From Anthracocystis setariae (lineage: Eukaryota; Basidiomycota; Ustilaginomycetes; Ustilaginales; Ustilaginaceae), in NCBI GenBank assembly GCA_928724745.1, contig CAKMXJ010000020.1:372001-436000 (forward strand): 64,000 nucleotides of DNA, read 5' to 3'. How positions within the stretch are numbered: the first letter of the stretch is position 1; the number at the start of each line of letters is the position of its first letter. A program made the position numbers and the translations under genes. The notes beneath the pieces are model-generated. The model searched no databases and was not told the DNA's origin. It was given only the letters and a program-made list of their open reading frames with translations. Below are positions 43,661-53,869 of the stretch, piece after piece.

Positions 43661-44806
43661 TTAGGTGAGACGGATGAGGAGGAACATGAGCATCCAGGAG
43701 ATGAGGACGATGGCGATGGCGGAGAGGGTGAACCAGCCCATGCTGCGCGCTTTTTTCGAGTAGATGCCGAGACGGCCACGCGTTCGCGTCATGAGCGAGA
43801 GGTTTTGCGAGAGGTCGGTGCCGGCTTTTTCGAGGAGGAGACGATCGCGCTCGAGCGCATCTGCAAAGGCGAGCGAGTTGGATTTCAGAACCGAGGCCAT
43901 GCGCAGAAGTTCCGACGAGAGCGCCTCGTGGGTTGCCCGATCCGATTGCAGGATGGTGTCGCTCGCTGTGGTCGTAGACGGTGCAGCAGTGGAGGTAGGC
44001 GCGAAAGCGGTGGATGGTTTGGTTTGAGATGCGAGTGCGCGTTCGTACTCTGAGTAATCGTCATGTTGTTCGTTCGAGGTTGCCTTGATGCCAGCCAGCG
44101 GAATGGTGGACGATGTAGTGGAGGAAGCGGCAAGGTGGATGTCAGGGTCAGTCAAGACGGATTCGGTGTCTGAGGCGACGTCGTTGTCCTCTTCCAAGGT
44201 GGAAGCGATGGAGAGCGTGTCGACTTGGTCCGAGTCGAGCGCCGAGAGTGTTTGCTGCTTCCAGTGTTCGTAACCGTGATCAGAGGCAATACGATCAACC
44301 GATGGTGACACAGCCATTGGCGATCGGACCGAGGCAGTGAAGGCATCGCTTGCACCTGAGTTGTGTGAGACGGAAAGCAGGCGGAGAAGCGACTCTACAA
44401 GCTGAATGTTGTGCAGTGTCCGTGCCGAAGCCTCGTTCACTCTGCGATCCGAAGCGCAAAGCTGGAGACGCGCAGAGAGATGACGAAGGTTAGTCAAAAG
44501 AGTCAATGTCGACCAGAAGAGTTGCGGATCATCAGCACGAGCCGACGAGGAGGAGGAGAAGGAGGAGGAGGAGGAGGAGGAATCGTCGGATAGCGAGCGA
44601 TGCAGAGCATCGACCTGTGTGGTCAAGTTCGCGCTTCGCTTGAGCAAAGTGTCGACATCAGAAAGTGAGCTAGAGGGTCGAGCATTGGAGCTGGATGCGG
44701 CGCAAGAGGAGGCGGGGACACGAGACAAGTACTGCTGGAACTGTTGGCGCGCATTTGCCGACATTTGCACATCGGCTAGAAGGTTTGTCACTTGATACTG
44801 TGCCAT
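43661..44806 (-). CDS. USE1: Use1-type ER SNARE
   Basis: A single-exon 381-residue, tail-anchored protein. The C-terminal region has a SNARE-like coiled coil (HEALSSELLRMASVLKSNSL, then DRLLLEKAGTDLSQNLSLM, about residues 290-350). It is followed by a basic spacer (RGRLGIYSKKARSMG) and a single transmembrane helix (WFTLSAIAIVLISWMLMFLL) three residues from the end. The N-terminal half includes helices and Ser-rich disordered segments. Use1 works with Ufe1, Sec20 and Sec22 in Golgi-to-ER retrograde fusion at the ER. Assignment to Use1 rather than another Q-SNARE rests on the layout and the spacer, so it is a little less certain than the others. It is divergent from HTS1. Confidence 0.8.
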   Translation of the reverse strand: MAQYQVTNLLADVQMSANARQQFQQYLSRVPASSCAASSSNARPSSSLSDVDTLLKRSANLTTQVDALHRSLSDDSSSSSSSFSSSSSARADDPQLFWSTLTLLTNLRHLSARLQLCASDRRVNEASARTLHNIQLVESLLRLLSVSHNSGASDAFTASVRSPMAVSPSVDRIASDHGYEHWKQQTLSALDSDQVDTLSIASTLEEDNDVASDTESVLTDPDIHLAASSTTSSTIPLAGIKATSNEQHDDYSEYERALASQTKPSTAFAPTSTAAPSTTTASDTILQSDRATHEALSSELLRMASVLKSNSLAFADALERDRLLLEKAGTDLSQNLSLMTRTRGRLGIYSKKARSMGWFTLSAIAIVLISWMLMFLLIRLT

Positions 44807-45319
44807 TCTCGCGAGATATGTGGCAGATGTGGTTGAAAGAGATGGTAGGAGGTCGAGTGGAAAGAATGATCAGGTCGAGGTGGAGCTTTAGCGCAAATGC
44901 GAGCACAGACCTCGGAACTCGGTGAGCAAGTGCATTAATTTTGAGAGGTTGTTAGACTGTAACAAGGTATGGTCACGTGGTAGATATAAAAAAGGGCGGC
45001 TAAAGAAGAGGAGAAGGAGTCTAGACCGAAGCGACTGGAACACGGCCAATGCGTGCGCCCGCTTGCAAAGCTAAAAAAAAGGCGCCGCTATGTACCACAC
45101 AGACTGTGACTCGCTTATAATAACTTTGACTCCGAACCATTCACATTCTCGTCCCAACCTCTTTGGCATCGTCCATCACTAGCCAACTCATCCTTTGTAT
45201 CGCTCAATCCCCCTCTCGTGCTCTACTTGACTCTAGGATTAGAGCAAAGCACAGAGCACAAGCCTCCCACTCCCCAAGACCCGGTCACCATCGAAGCAAG
45301 TTGCCGAAGCGTTGCAATC
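44807..45319. promoter_or_regulatory. Divergent promoter, USE1 / HTS1
   Basis: 513 bases. A CACGTG E-box at 44974-44979 is followed by a TATAAAAAA element at 44985-44993. The HTS1-proximal part is C/T-rich. An open frame without ATG runs through the leader into HTS1. Confidence 0.5.
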
Positions 45320-46646
45320 ATGTCGTTCCTGCGCTCCTTTGTGCGTCCCGCCCTTCGACTCCATTCGTTTGCCTACCCACCTCCGCGTGTCGTGCTCGCC
45401 TACCAAAGAAGATGCTTCTCCGAGGAGCAAGTCCCCATGGAACAATTGTTGAAATATCTGCGCTCTGGTGCCAACCCTGCTCAAACCTCGTCCAACGCTC
45501 CTCAAATGTCCCAAGCCGAAGCCGATGCCGCCGCCCAACAGATTGCCAACCTTCAGAAAGAACGTGCTCAACAGGATGACAAAGTCCAACAGCTTCGAAA
45601 CACCAATCCCGAGCAGTCGCTCCTCAAGGCCGAGATCGGAAAGCTAAAGAAGCTCGAGGCTCAGCTCTCCCAACTCGGTCTTGGAGGCTCCAAGACTGGT
45701 TCGTCGTCCAAGCAGGAAGCCAAATTTACGCTCAAGACCCCCAAGGGTACACGTGATTGGGAGCCGCTGGCCATGTCTCTGCGCAAGAAGATATTTTCCA
45801 CCATCGAGGATATCTTCTCTTCCCACGGTGCTGTGACCATCGACACTCCTGTCTTTGAGCTCAAGGAGATTCTCTCGGGCAAGTACGGCGAGGACTCCAA
45901 GCTTATCTACGACCTCCAGGACCAGGGTGGTGAGCTTTGCTCGCTCCGATATGATCTCACCGTCCCCTTTGCTCGCTTCGTCGCCATGAACTCTTCTGAA
46001 TACGGAAACATCAAGCGCTACCACATCGCCAAGGTCTACCGCCGCGACCAGCCCGCCATGTCCAAGGGTCGATTCCGCGAGTTCTACCAGTGTGATTTCG
46101 ACATTGCTGGCGTTTACGACCCCATGGTTCCCGACTCGGAAGTACTTTGCACGCTCGTCGAGACGCTGGATGCGCTTGGAATTGAAGGCTTCACCGTCAA
46201 GATCAACCACCGCAAGATCCTCGATGGTATCTTTGACATCTGCGGCGTTCCTGCTGAAAAGATCCGCACCATCTCGTCGGCGGTCGACAAGTTGGACAAG
46301 TCGCCCTGGTCCGAGGTCAAGCGCGAGATGGTCGCCGACAAGGGTCTCGACGAAAAGGTGGCCGACAAGATCGGAGAGTATGTCAAGCTCAAGGGCGGCA
46401 AGGATCTTCTGGCCAAGCTCAAGGCCGATGCGACCATGACGCGTCACCCCGTCGCTTCGCAGGGTGTCAAGGATATGGAGCTTCTTTTCGAGTACTTGGA
46501 TGTGTATGGCATTTCGGACCGCATGAGCTTTGACCTCAGTCTGGCGCGAGGTCTCGACTACTACACGGGTCTGATCTACGAGGCTGTCACCGCCGCTTCG
46601 GCTCCTCCCGGCTTCGATGCCGAAGGCGCCAAGGCAGCTGACACCA

Positions 46647-46679
<33 letters not shown>

Positions 46680-47272
46680 AGAAGAAGAAGAGCAGCGACG
46701 ACGATGAGCTCGACGAGTCAACGGTGGGCGTGGGCTCGATTGCCGCTGGTGGAAGGTACGACAACCTGGTGGGCATGTTCTCTGGATCTAAGAAGCCCGA
46801 CGCTGTGCCCTGTGTGGGTGTTTCGATCGGCGTCGAGCGCGTGTTTGCCATCATGATGCAGCGACTCAAGGAGAAGGAGGCCAAGGGTGAAAAGTCGGCG
46901 GTGCGTTCCAAGGAGGTGGATGTGTACGTCATGTCCGTCGGCGAAGGTTTGCTCAAGGAGCGCATGCAGGTGACCAAGATGCTCTGGAATGCCGGCATCA
47001 AGGCCGAGTTCATGCACAAGGCCAAGCCCAAGCTGCCGGCGCAATTCGGTGTGGTGGATAAGGAAGCCATCCCCTTTGCAGTGATTCTTGCGCCCAACGA
47101 GTGGAACAGCGACAACAGACAGGTTAGGGTCAAGCAGCAGAAGGGCAAGGACTCGGATGAGGGACAGGGTCAGGGGGATGTGGTCGAGCTCGACCAGCTC
47201 GTCAAATACCTTAAGGGTTTGGGCGCGGGCAAGGGTGGCATTCCTCTGGCGCAACGTGAAAGCATCATCTGA
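45320..47272 (+). CDS. HTS1: Histidyl-tRNA synthetase, probably mitochondrial and cytosolic from two starts
   Basis: 650 residues from the ATG at 45320. The first 39 residues ([20 protein letters not shown]...) are basic, hydroxylated and acid-free, like a mitochondrial presequence. A second in-frame ATG at 45437 ([13 protein letters not shown]) would give the cytosolic enzyme, the same arrangement as yeast HTS1. A helical WHEP-like segment ([20 protein letters not shown]) precedes the class II core: motif 2 ([30 protein letters not shown]), the histidine-binding [10 protein letters not shown] and GGRYDNLVG. Between these last two lies a Gln10-Lys5 insertion encoded by CAG and AAG repeats. 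The C-terminal anticodon-binding domain ends with a Gly-rich tail. It attaches histidine to tRNA-His. Confidence 0.96.
46648..46692 (+). repeat. CAG and AAG trinucleotide repeats inside HTS1
   Basis: About ten CAG followed by five AAG codons encode poly-Gln then poly-Lys in a surface loop of the catalytic domain. The tract is in frame and probably length-variable. Confidence 0.9.
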
Positions 47273-47544
47273 TGTTTTTTTTTTTTTTTCTCCTTCTTGT
47301 TTTCGTCATGTGATGTCATCGTAGACCCTCTCCGTCTTCTTTTCCGAAAATACCAAGATTGCTTTCCGATTTGTTCGTTGTGCTTGTCGTGAGGGTAGTG
47401 TGCAGAAGTTGTGGGAAGGGTTAGGATAGGCAATGTGGTGTGGGTTAGTGTGATGATTTTGTGGGGAGATGATGGGATGTTTGTATGTGGATTGTAGGCA
47501 GAAGGTATGGTACAGGGAGGTAAGAGTTAGTTAGGGGTGCGGGA

Positions 47545-48109
47545 TTAGAGCAGGCCTCCTCGAAGAGCCAGCACCAACTGTTGCGGTGAAACGGGGGGGG
47601 GGATCAGGTTGGGTTAGTATGTCGATCTTGTCGAAGCATCACAGGTTGTGTGATGGGGCGAGGTGACTTACGTGAAGGACACTTCCACCTTCTACGCCAA
47701 AGTCTTTAGCTGTCTTTTCGTCGTGCCTACCATAGCAGAAGGGGAAGCCGATTTTTGTGAGTAAGCTAGTTCGAGCAAGGGTGAGGGTGAGGGTGTGGCG
47801 GGGGAGGGGGAGGGGAGGGAGAGGAGGCTTACATTTGTTTTCCGCCAAAGATGAGACGTTGTTGAGCTGGTGGGATGCCTTCCTTTTCTTCGACGCGTTC
47901 CTTGATGCGTTGGATCTTGTCGGTTTGTTCGATGTCGAGCTCGATCTCTGTATTCGCCAAACGGGACAAGGGGACAAATGGAGGAGAGTCACAATGTGAT
48001 TGTTAGTGTGCGATTGGTTGCGATGGATTGCGATGGATTGCGATGGATGGATGTTGGAATTGAAGGTCGACTCACCTTTGCCAGTGAGTGTTTTGACTTT
48101 GATCAACAT
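47545..48109 (-). CDS. RUB1: NEDD8/Rub1 ubiquitin-like modifier, four exons
   Basis: Exons are 48109-48076, 47947-47833, 47726-47672 and 47577-47545, with GT-AG introns of 128, 106 and 94 nt. The joined frame gives 78 residues starting [11 protein letters not shown], containing [19 protein letters not shown] and [14 protein letters not shown], and ending in LL. It is close to human NEDD8. The C-terminal Gly-Gly is followed by Leu-Leu, which a Yuh1/UCHL3 or NEDP1-type protease must remove before conjugation. Ala at position 72 (LALRGG), rather than Arg as in ubiquitin, is what separates NEDD8 from ubiquitin for its E1. It should modify cullins and activate SCF-type ligases. No single open frame covers more than one exon, so frame-based annotation would miss it. 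Confidence 0.95.
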
Positions 48110-48797
48110 CTTGGTTTGACTCGATTGGCGAGGGGTGGAGACGGGATGTTGAGAGTAGTAGGAATCACAAGGATATGAACGACGAGAAAGGGTGCGTGCG
48201 TGCGTGCGCGCTTTCTCTTCATGTGGAGAAACTTAGCCCCCGATCCACGATCCTCGATCCTTCATCCTTGGATTTCTCCCGATCCCGATTCCAGATCCGT
48301 TCGGATCTTTGATTCCCCGACGCTGCTCGGGGTTTTCGGCCTCACTCAACTCCAAACCCCTCCGCCACAACGTCGAAACCGCCCAACGCCAACCTAACCC
48401 TAACCCTAACCCCTGCCTAGGCGCTTCCCGAAGTCTCACCGAAACCCCGCCGCCATAGAAGCCAAGCCCGCCTTTGCAACCACAAAGCCCGACATGTCAT
48501 GTTGCGCAATCAACAATAAATAATGTCCCAGTTTTCTTCCTTGCACCAACAAAAAAAAACCCGGATCTTGTCTCAAATGCTAAAGTGATCCCGAACACAT
48601 CAACTCGTACCGTCACAACAGAGTTGCCCGGCGACAGTCCCCCTCCTATCCCCTTCCACTCCAGTATCTACATGCCCTTCCTTTCCAAATCCAACTATCC
48701 CGTCCGGTCCTAGCCTATTAACAGATCACCACAAGCGCGACAAAATATAATCATTGAACACACATGAATTTCCTACTACATAGAGATTGTGCAACAT
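48110..48797. other. RUB1 upstream region with a telomere-like repeat
   Basis: 688 bases between RUB1 and the HMG-box gene. It contains GGATTGCGAT-type repeats just inside RUB1 intron 1 and its leader side (about 48021-48050), an interstitial CCCTAA run at 48393-48413, and C/T-rich DNA. No gene is seen. Confidence 0.45.
48393..48413. repeat. Interstitial telomere-type repeat, (CCCTAA)3
   Basis: Just over three units of CCTAAC / TTAGGG, identical to the repeat that caps chromosomes in Ustilago and most filamentous fungi, lying about 290 bases upstream of the RUB1 start. Confidence 0.9.
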
Positions 48798-50561
48798 CTA
48801 GCTACGGCGATCAGGGTCGAACGATCCAGGGACACTATGATTGTTGCTCGGAATTGCAAGCCCGGTAGGCAGTTCTGCCCTTTCGTCGACAAACGACGCT
48901 CCAAATCGTGCGCTGTGAGACGGTACAGATGCAATGCGGAAACCTGCTCCTCCGCTTCCATTGCCCCCTCCATATCCTGCCCCTGTTGCCGAGCCAGCGA
49001 GTTCCCCCAAATGTAAATTGCCACCGTGCATACTCTCCAACGAGGACTGTAGCTGCTGAGAAGGCACCATCTGCCGCTGCGGCGATGACAGAGGCAACAG
49101 CGAGCTACCACCAACAGCATTGGTCCCGATCATGTTGGCAGCACTCAAACGGCTTCCACCCAATCCGCCCCGTGATGCATCAAAGTAGTTCGCATTCGAC
49201 GATCCACCCAATGCATCCGACTCGGCCCAATGGCTGCTCGAGTACGCTCCGGGAGCGTTCGAATGCATCTCGCCAAACACGTTCGACGACCTAGGGCTCT
49301 CTTGCTGTCGCAGCACTGTCGACGGACGCTCACCATAAGGATGCATCCGATTGGTGCCGTACGCAGGCGAGTTGAAACTCTCAACTGAAGACACGCTTCC
49401 CGAGACCGAGCGGCCATAGCTGCGCTCCCCTACCGTCTTGCGTGACATCAATTCACGCCCAGCCAATTCGTGGATACTGTTGACTCCAAGATTGCCGGGA
49501 CCCACGTGCGAGTCGTTGCCGCCTTTCCTCTCGCTCGCAGAAGCCACGCCGGTGCAGCTGTCATTCCCAAGTCGGCCCTGGTATCCGCCGCCGCCGTAGC
49601 TTTCGTGCACATCCTTTTGAGACCCTTGGCCAACGCTGACCCTGTGCTGTCGCTTATTCCTGGATGACGAAGAGCCAGCCTGCTTGCCGTTCTTGTCCTT
49701 CTTCCTGGGCCGATAGCGGTAAGTGGGATACATCTTCTGATGCGCCAGCTTCTTCTCGTCCGCCAACGCTTCAAAGTGCTGCCTCACTGCAGAAGTCTCG
49801 TTTTGCCACATTTGCGAAACGATCCTCGAGATCTCGGCTTGCGATTGCGACTTGGGCTTGTCCAGAGATCCCGATCCTTTCTCCGAGTCGCGATTCTGCT
49901 GGATCTCTCGGAACTTCTGAGACCGGTATAGAATCCATGCGTTCGGAGGACGTGGAGTGTGCGGCTCGGAAGTTTCTGCCTTGGTCTTTCCCTTCCGCTG
50001 CGCATCCGTACCATCCTGCGGCGAATAGTCAGCATGCTGAGGCGAAGGTGGATACACACCGTACGAGTGGTGCGCATGTAGAGCTATGGAGGGCGGACTC
50101 ATGAGATCGCCTGCCACCTGCATCTCGAATGGCTGATTAGATGCATGATGCGGATGGTGAGCTGGATGGTGCACGTGTGGTTGGTGGTGCTGGTGCAAGT
50201 AAGACGAATCGCTGACGTGTGGCGACGTCTGTTCATACTGCGATCTGTGTGGATGCTGGTGATGAAAGCCATCGCCGTACTGGCCTAAAGCCGGCGAATT
50301 ACCGTGTTGCTGATGGTGGACATTGAGCAGGGATTGCGAAGAGGTTTCCGCACGGAGCCCCCCTGGAACATGGTCGTATGATGACACCGGGCCTGAAAAC
50401 AGCAAAGAGCCGTCCAGGTAAGAGCCCGACCGCGCCGCACCAAAGGGCTCAGGCTGAGGAGCGAAGCCATCATACTCCTGACGGCCCTCGGCCGCGCTTC
50501 GATCCTCGTGTTGACTGGACCGTCCGGGCCCAAAAGTAAGGCCGTAGCTCTGCTGTGCCAT
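48798..50561 (-). CDS. HMG-box transcription factor of the fungal MATA/Ste11-like type
   Basis: A single-exon 587-residue protein. The HMG box lies at about residues 201-286 (TPRPPNAWILYRSQKFREIQ, EISRIVSQMWQNE, EKKLAHQKMYPTYRYRPRKK) and has the PRPPNAWILYR and YPxYRYxPRKK signatures of sequence-specific mating-type HMG domains. A short Ser/Lys-rich insertion (KGSGSLDKPKSQS) splits the box between helices 1 and 2. The N-terminus is His/Gln-rich (HQHHQPHVHHPAHHPHH); the C-terminal half is Ser/Gly-rich and disordered. Smuts use such factors (Prf1, Rop1) in pheromone response and sexual development, but I cannot say which paralogue this is. A 7.7-kb region without recognised genes lies upstream, so a long leader or extended promoter is possible. 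Confidence 0.9.
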   Translation of the reverse strand: MAQQSYGLTFGPGRSSQHEDRSAAEGRQEYDGFAPQPEPFGAARSGSYLDGSLLFSGPVSSYDHVPGGLRAETSSQSLLNVHHQQHGNSPALGQYGDGFHHQHPHRSQYEQTSPHVSDSSYLHQHHQPHVHHPAHHPHHASNQPFEMQVAGDLMSPPSIALHAHHSYGVYPPSPQHADYSPQDGTDAQRKGKTKAETSEPHTPRPPNAWILYRSQKFREIQQNRDSEKGSGSLDKPKSQSQAEISRIVSQMWQNETSAVRQHFEALADEKKLAHQKMYPTYRYRPRKKDKNGKQAGSSSSRNKRQHRVSVGQGSQKDVHESYGGGGYQGRLGNDSCTGVASASERKGGNDSHVGPGNLGVNSIHELAGRELMSRKTVGERSYGRSVSGSVSSVESFNSPAYGTNRMHPYGERPSTVLRQQESPRSSNVFGEMHSNAPGAYSSSHWAESDALGGSSNANYFDASRGGLGGSRLSAANMIGTNAVGGSSLLPLSSPQRQMVPSQQLQSSLESMHGGNLHLGELAGSATGAGYGGGNGSGGAGFRIASVPSHSARFGASFVDERAELPTGLAIPSNNHSVPGSFDPDRRS

Positions 50562-52924
50562 GCTTTTAGATTATGACCCTGAGTCCGGTGGGAGTTACAG
50601 CAAGCTAGATGTCACCAACGGTAGCAGGAAGAGGGGTGGTCACGATCCCATACAAGGAGTCAATGCAGAAGTGGTGGGGGTTAGTCAAAAGGGTCTATCG
50701 TCAACATCAAAGATTTCACCCTCGAACCGGAGTTGGCAAAGTTCAAATCGCAATGCATCAAGGGGACCATGCTCCCACATGCGGCAAGCTGCAGGGGGCC
50801 CGAGCGGAGACGAAGAAACGGCCCGAGAACAATGCCTCGCAGACCTGCGCCGGCGCATTGATGAACCAAGCGCAGAGGCGTCGTCGGGCTCACGCGACAG
50901 CACCAGCGAAGTTCTCAGCTAGGCTGCGATCGGGGTGTTTCTCGGTTAGGGATGATGGCTTTCAGAAAATACTTACAGAGGCAAAGAGGCTCTTGCTGGA
51001 TCGTAGGGTTTCCTGGATCCTGCTACTGTTGCTGCAGTTCCTGCAACGGTGAAGAACGACCAAAAAGAAAAAATGCGAATATACGGTTGAACAGGAGGTA
51101 CATGCACGTGGTGATGACGGAAGAGGGGTTGGAAGGTGAGTACACTACTACTCGAACAAGTAAGATCAAAGATTGCTTGGTGCAGAACTGAAAGCCGGAA
51201 TGGGCGGCCGAAGCACTCGGCAGTCTCCGTTGCGGATTCGCTCGACATCATGAAGCGCAGTAGAAGCTGTAGAGCAGCGGAAGTACGGTAGCCTATCTTC
51301 GCAGATGCAGCTGGGTTGGCCAAGCAATGGGCAGGACGAAACAAAGCAACATCCCACCGACCGAATTACTGGGCCGACCGGCGTCCTCATGAGACACATG
51401 GAGATGCTTGTGCGTGACAACATGTGAAATCGTTTCAAATGGAGAGTGGGGCTATGGGGCCACAAATGAGGTGTTGCACTTACAAAAATGGTCTTGCGAT
51501 GACTTTCATATCCGCTGTGACGTTGAATGGCGACAAAGCGAAGAAAAGTAGATTTCCGAAGATCCCAGCCGGACAGATAAACACAACGTGGGCAACCTGA
51601 TCCAAGTCTGGCGAAATGGGCGCTACTCCTTGAAGATTTGAAGCGGGCAATGTGGTTGATGGGTTGACGAATGGTGGTGACCAAGACCGGAGAATTGCTT
51701 CTAGACGGATTAGGCCCGACTTGGTGGGAAAGCTTGAATTGAGGCGAAGTTGGTCGAGAGTCAGCTCAAGCGATTTCGTTTACGCTACACGCTCGGCTTG
51801 GCGCGTGGCGTCGACGAAGAGATGGCAGTGGGCTGTCGAGATGTCGATGGTGATGGTGCTGGAAAGAAGAGGAGAGAGACCGAGCAAGAGAATAGATGTC
51901 CTTCCTTGATTGCAGAAGACGACGAAAAAGTAGACGAGACCCCGTAGCGTGGTCGGAAAGATTGGCAAGTTCGCGCTTCGGAGTCCGATCCGTAGGTACG
52001 GAAGTGGCAGCGTCCAGATGAGGAAGCTGTTTCACTGGACGTGGCAATGAAGATTATGTCCAGAGTGATAAAGTCCCTCCTCGTGATAAAGCGACAATGG
52101 CAGGAATCGCTGCTGAAGTCTAGAAGCCTGCAGCTTGACCTCGCTACAAAACAAAATACGAACTGGGGTCCAGCTATGAGAGGGGCAGAACAAGCGCTTG
52201 CGCACAATGGTGCCAGAATGGATGCATAGGAACAAGCAGTGACGATCCAGAAACGCTGGGTTTGGAATCAGGGCGAAGCAGACGAGACAATACCAGCGGA
52301 GCCCGGTGTCGTCTCGTTGCTGCCGAGTGTGGACGTGTGCGTCGATGAATGGCACGGTGGCCAAGCTGCGGAGGGCAGATATGGAGGAGCCAAATGCGTC
52401 TTCGGGACAGGGTGATCCAGAAGAGTAGACAAAGCTTGGGATGGAGCACGGGATGGAACCAGATTATTAGCCGAGCTACATGACCGAGGTTGCGTACCTG
52501 GAGATTGCATTGTTGTCGAAGCTTGGTTGTGATGCATTGCAAACCACTTGAGATGTGATGAGGCCGTGAAGTGGTTTTGACAAAGGCACTCGAGACAGAT
52601 CACTTCGACAAGAAACGCGAAGCTTGCCTTTACACCGAGCCAGCGCAAGCGAAATGGCAGGATTGGAAGGGAGGCCCACGGTACACACCCACGGCACCAT
52701 CCCGGGCATTGCATAGCGAGAACCTTTCGTGACCAGGCATCAACAGCCGAAAGGAGTCCGAGCGGTACACAACACTAAAACAACAATAGAGAGAGAAGGT
52801 GAGATAGCCGTTCGTTGTAGAACAAGAGACCGCGAGGTCGATCAGAAAGCCGGACGCACATACCCGGAATCTGGGGGGCTTGGTGGTACACCCAGGCTCT
52901 TACGAGGAAAACCAGACTCTGAAG

Positions 52925-52946
52925 CACTGTACTGCACTGTGCTGTA
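52925..52946. repeat. 5-bp-period YR tract
   Basis: CA, TA, CA, TG and TA at 52925, 52930, 52935, 52940 and 52945, each followed by CTG except the last (CCA). Confidence 0.7.
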
Positions 52947-52958
52947 CCAAAAAAAAAC

Positions 52959-52959
<1 letters not shown>

Positions 52960-53003
<44 letters not shown>
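52960..53003. repeat. (TTA)n microsatellite, about 14 units
   Basis: A perfect TTA/ATT repeat preceded by a run of nine A and followed by further ATT-rich DNA. Confidence 0.95.
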
Positions 53004-53005
<2 letters not shown>

Positions 53006-53383
53006 TTATATCGATTTTCGCTTCCTGTATGTTTTATTTTATTATTATTGGTTTTCACCATCCACGCACACTCTAATGTTCGAGTCGAGCGAATCCTCTG
53101 CGCTGTACCGTCCTGTACCGAACAGGGACACTACCGCACAGTTCTGTGAATGGAGGTGGAACCTATTTGTCGAGAAACTTCTAAATAATGATGATGACAG
53201 TTTCCGGTTTGAATGGATGACACACCCAAGACGTTGCGTTTAGATTCCTAGCTGAGATCGCGATGCGTCGCTTCAGATTTCCGCCAGATCCCACTGCCCC
53301 AACTTGTGGTTCCGTAGATGGTCTTCCACGGTACCAGGGAGCCAAAACAGCATGAAATAGGGCAGACTCCAACTATCATCGAA

Positions 53384-53421
53384 TTGTTGTTGTTGTGGTT
53401 GTTGTGGTTGTTGTGGTTGTA
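53384..53421. repeat. TTG / TTGTGG repeat
   Basis: Three TTG units followed by three copies of a TTGTGG-type hexamer. Confidence 0.85.
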
Positions 53422-53845
53422 TTTAATTTTTGTTAAGTGAGCCCGTCCGAGGCCTTGAATAGCGGTCCATGCAGACTCCCGTCAACGACTGCTTCAGAAA
53501 CTAAAGGCTCGCCAGTGCATGAACCTAGTGCAGTACTGCAGGCTTTGGCCCACGTGAGGCAGCACGAAGAGTCCCATTACAGTAGGTAAGGCCTTGGCTT
53601 CAGCCGCCGGGACCGGGTTCTGTGAGTGAAAGAAAACCTCAAGGACGGCGCAGTAGGGGATTAGAACCCCCCAGTCTCTTCGGCATTAGAGCACCTGTTT
53701 CCTCGCTCACCCAGATGTGTTGAGCAAATGGTTCCTTTTTTTTCGGCTAGTTTCACCCATGCGCCACGGGGCCTTCCCCCCCAACTGTCATCGAGAGTTC
53801 CGCCGAACACGGACAAATTGAGGCTCTCATTTGCACTTGAGCTAG

Positions 53846-53869
53846 TACGGTACGGTACTGTATACAGTA
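53846..53869. repeat. 5-bp-period TA tract
   Basis: TA at 53846, 53851, 53856 and 53861 with spacers CGG, CGG and CTG, then a 2-bp shift and TA-CAG-TA at 53863-53869. Confidence 0.75.

Noticed and set aside
53640..53720. tRNA-like T-arm on the minus strand (GGGGGTTCTAATCCCC)
   Set aside because: The 3' acceptor half finds no matching 5' half at the right distance and no D or anticodon arm folds.
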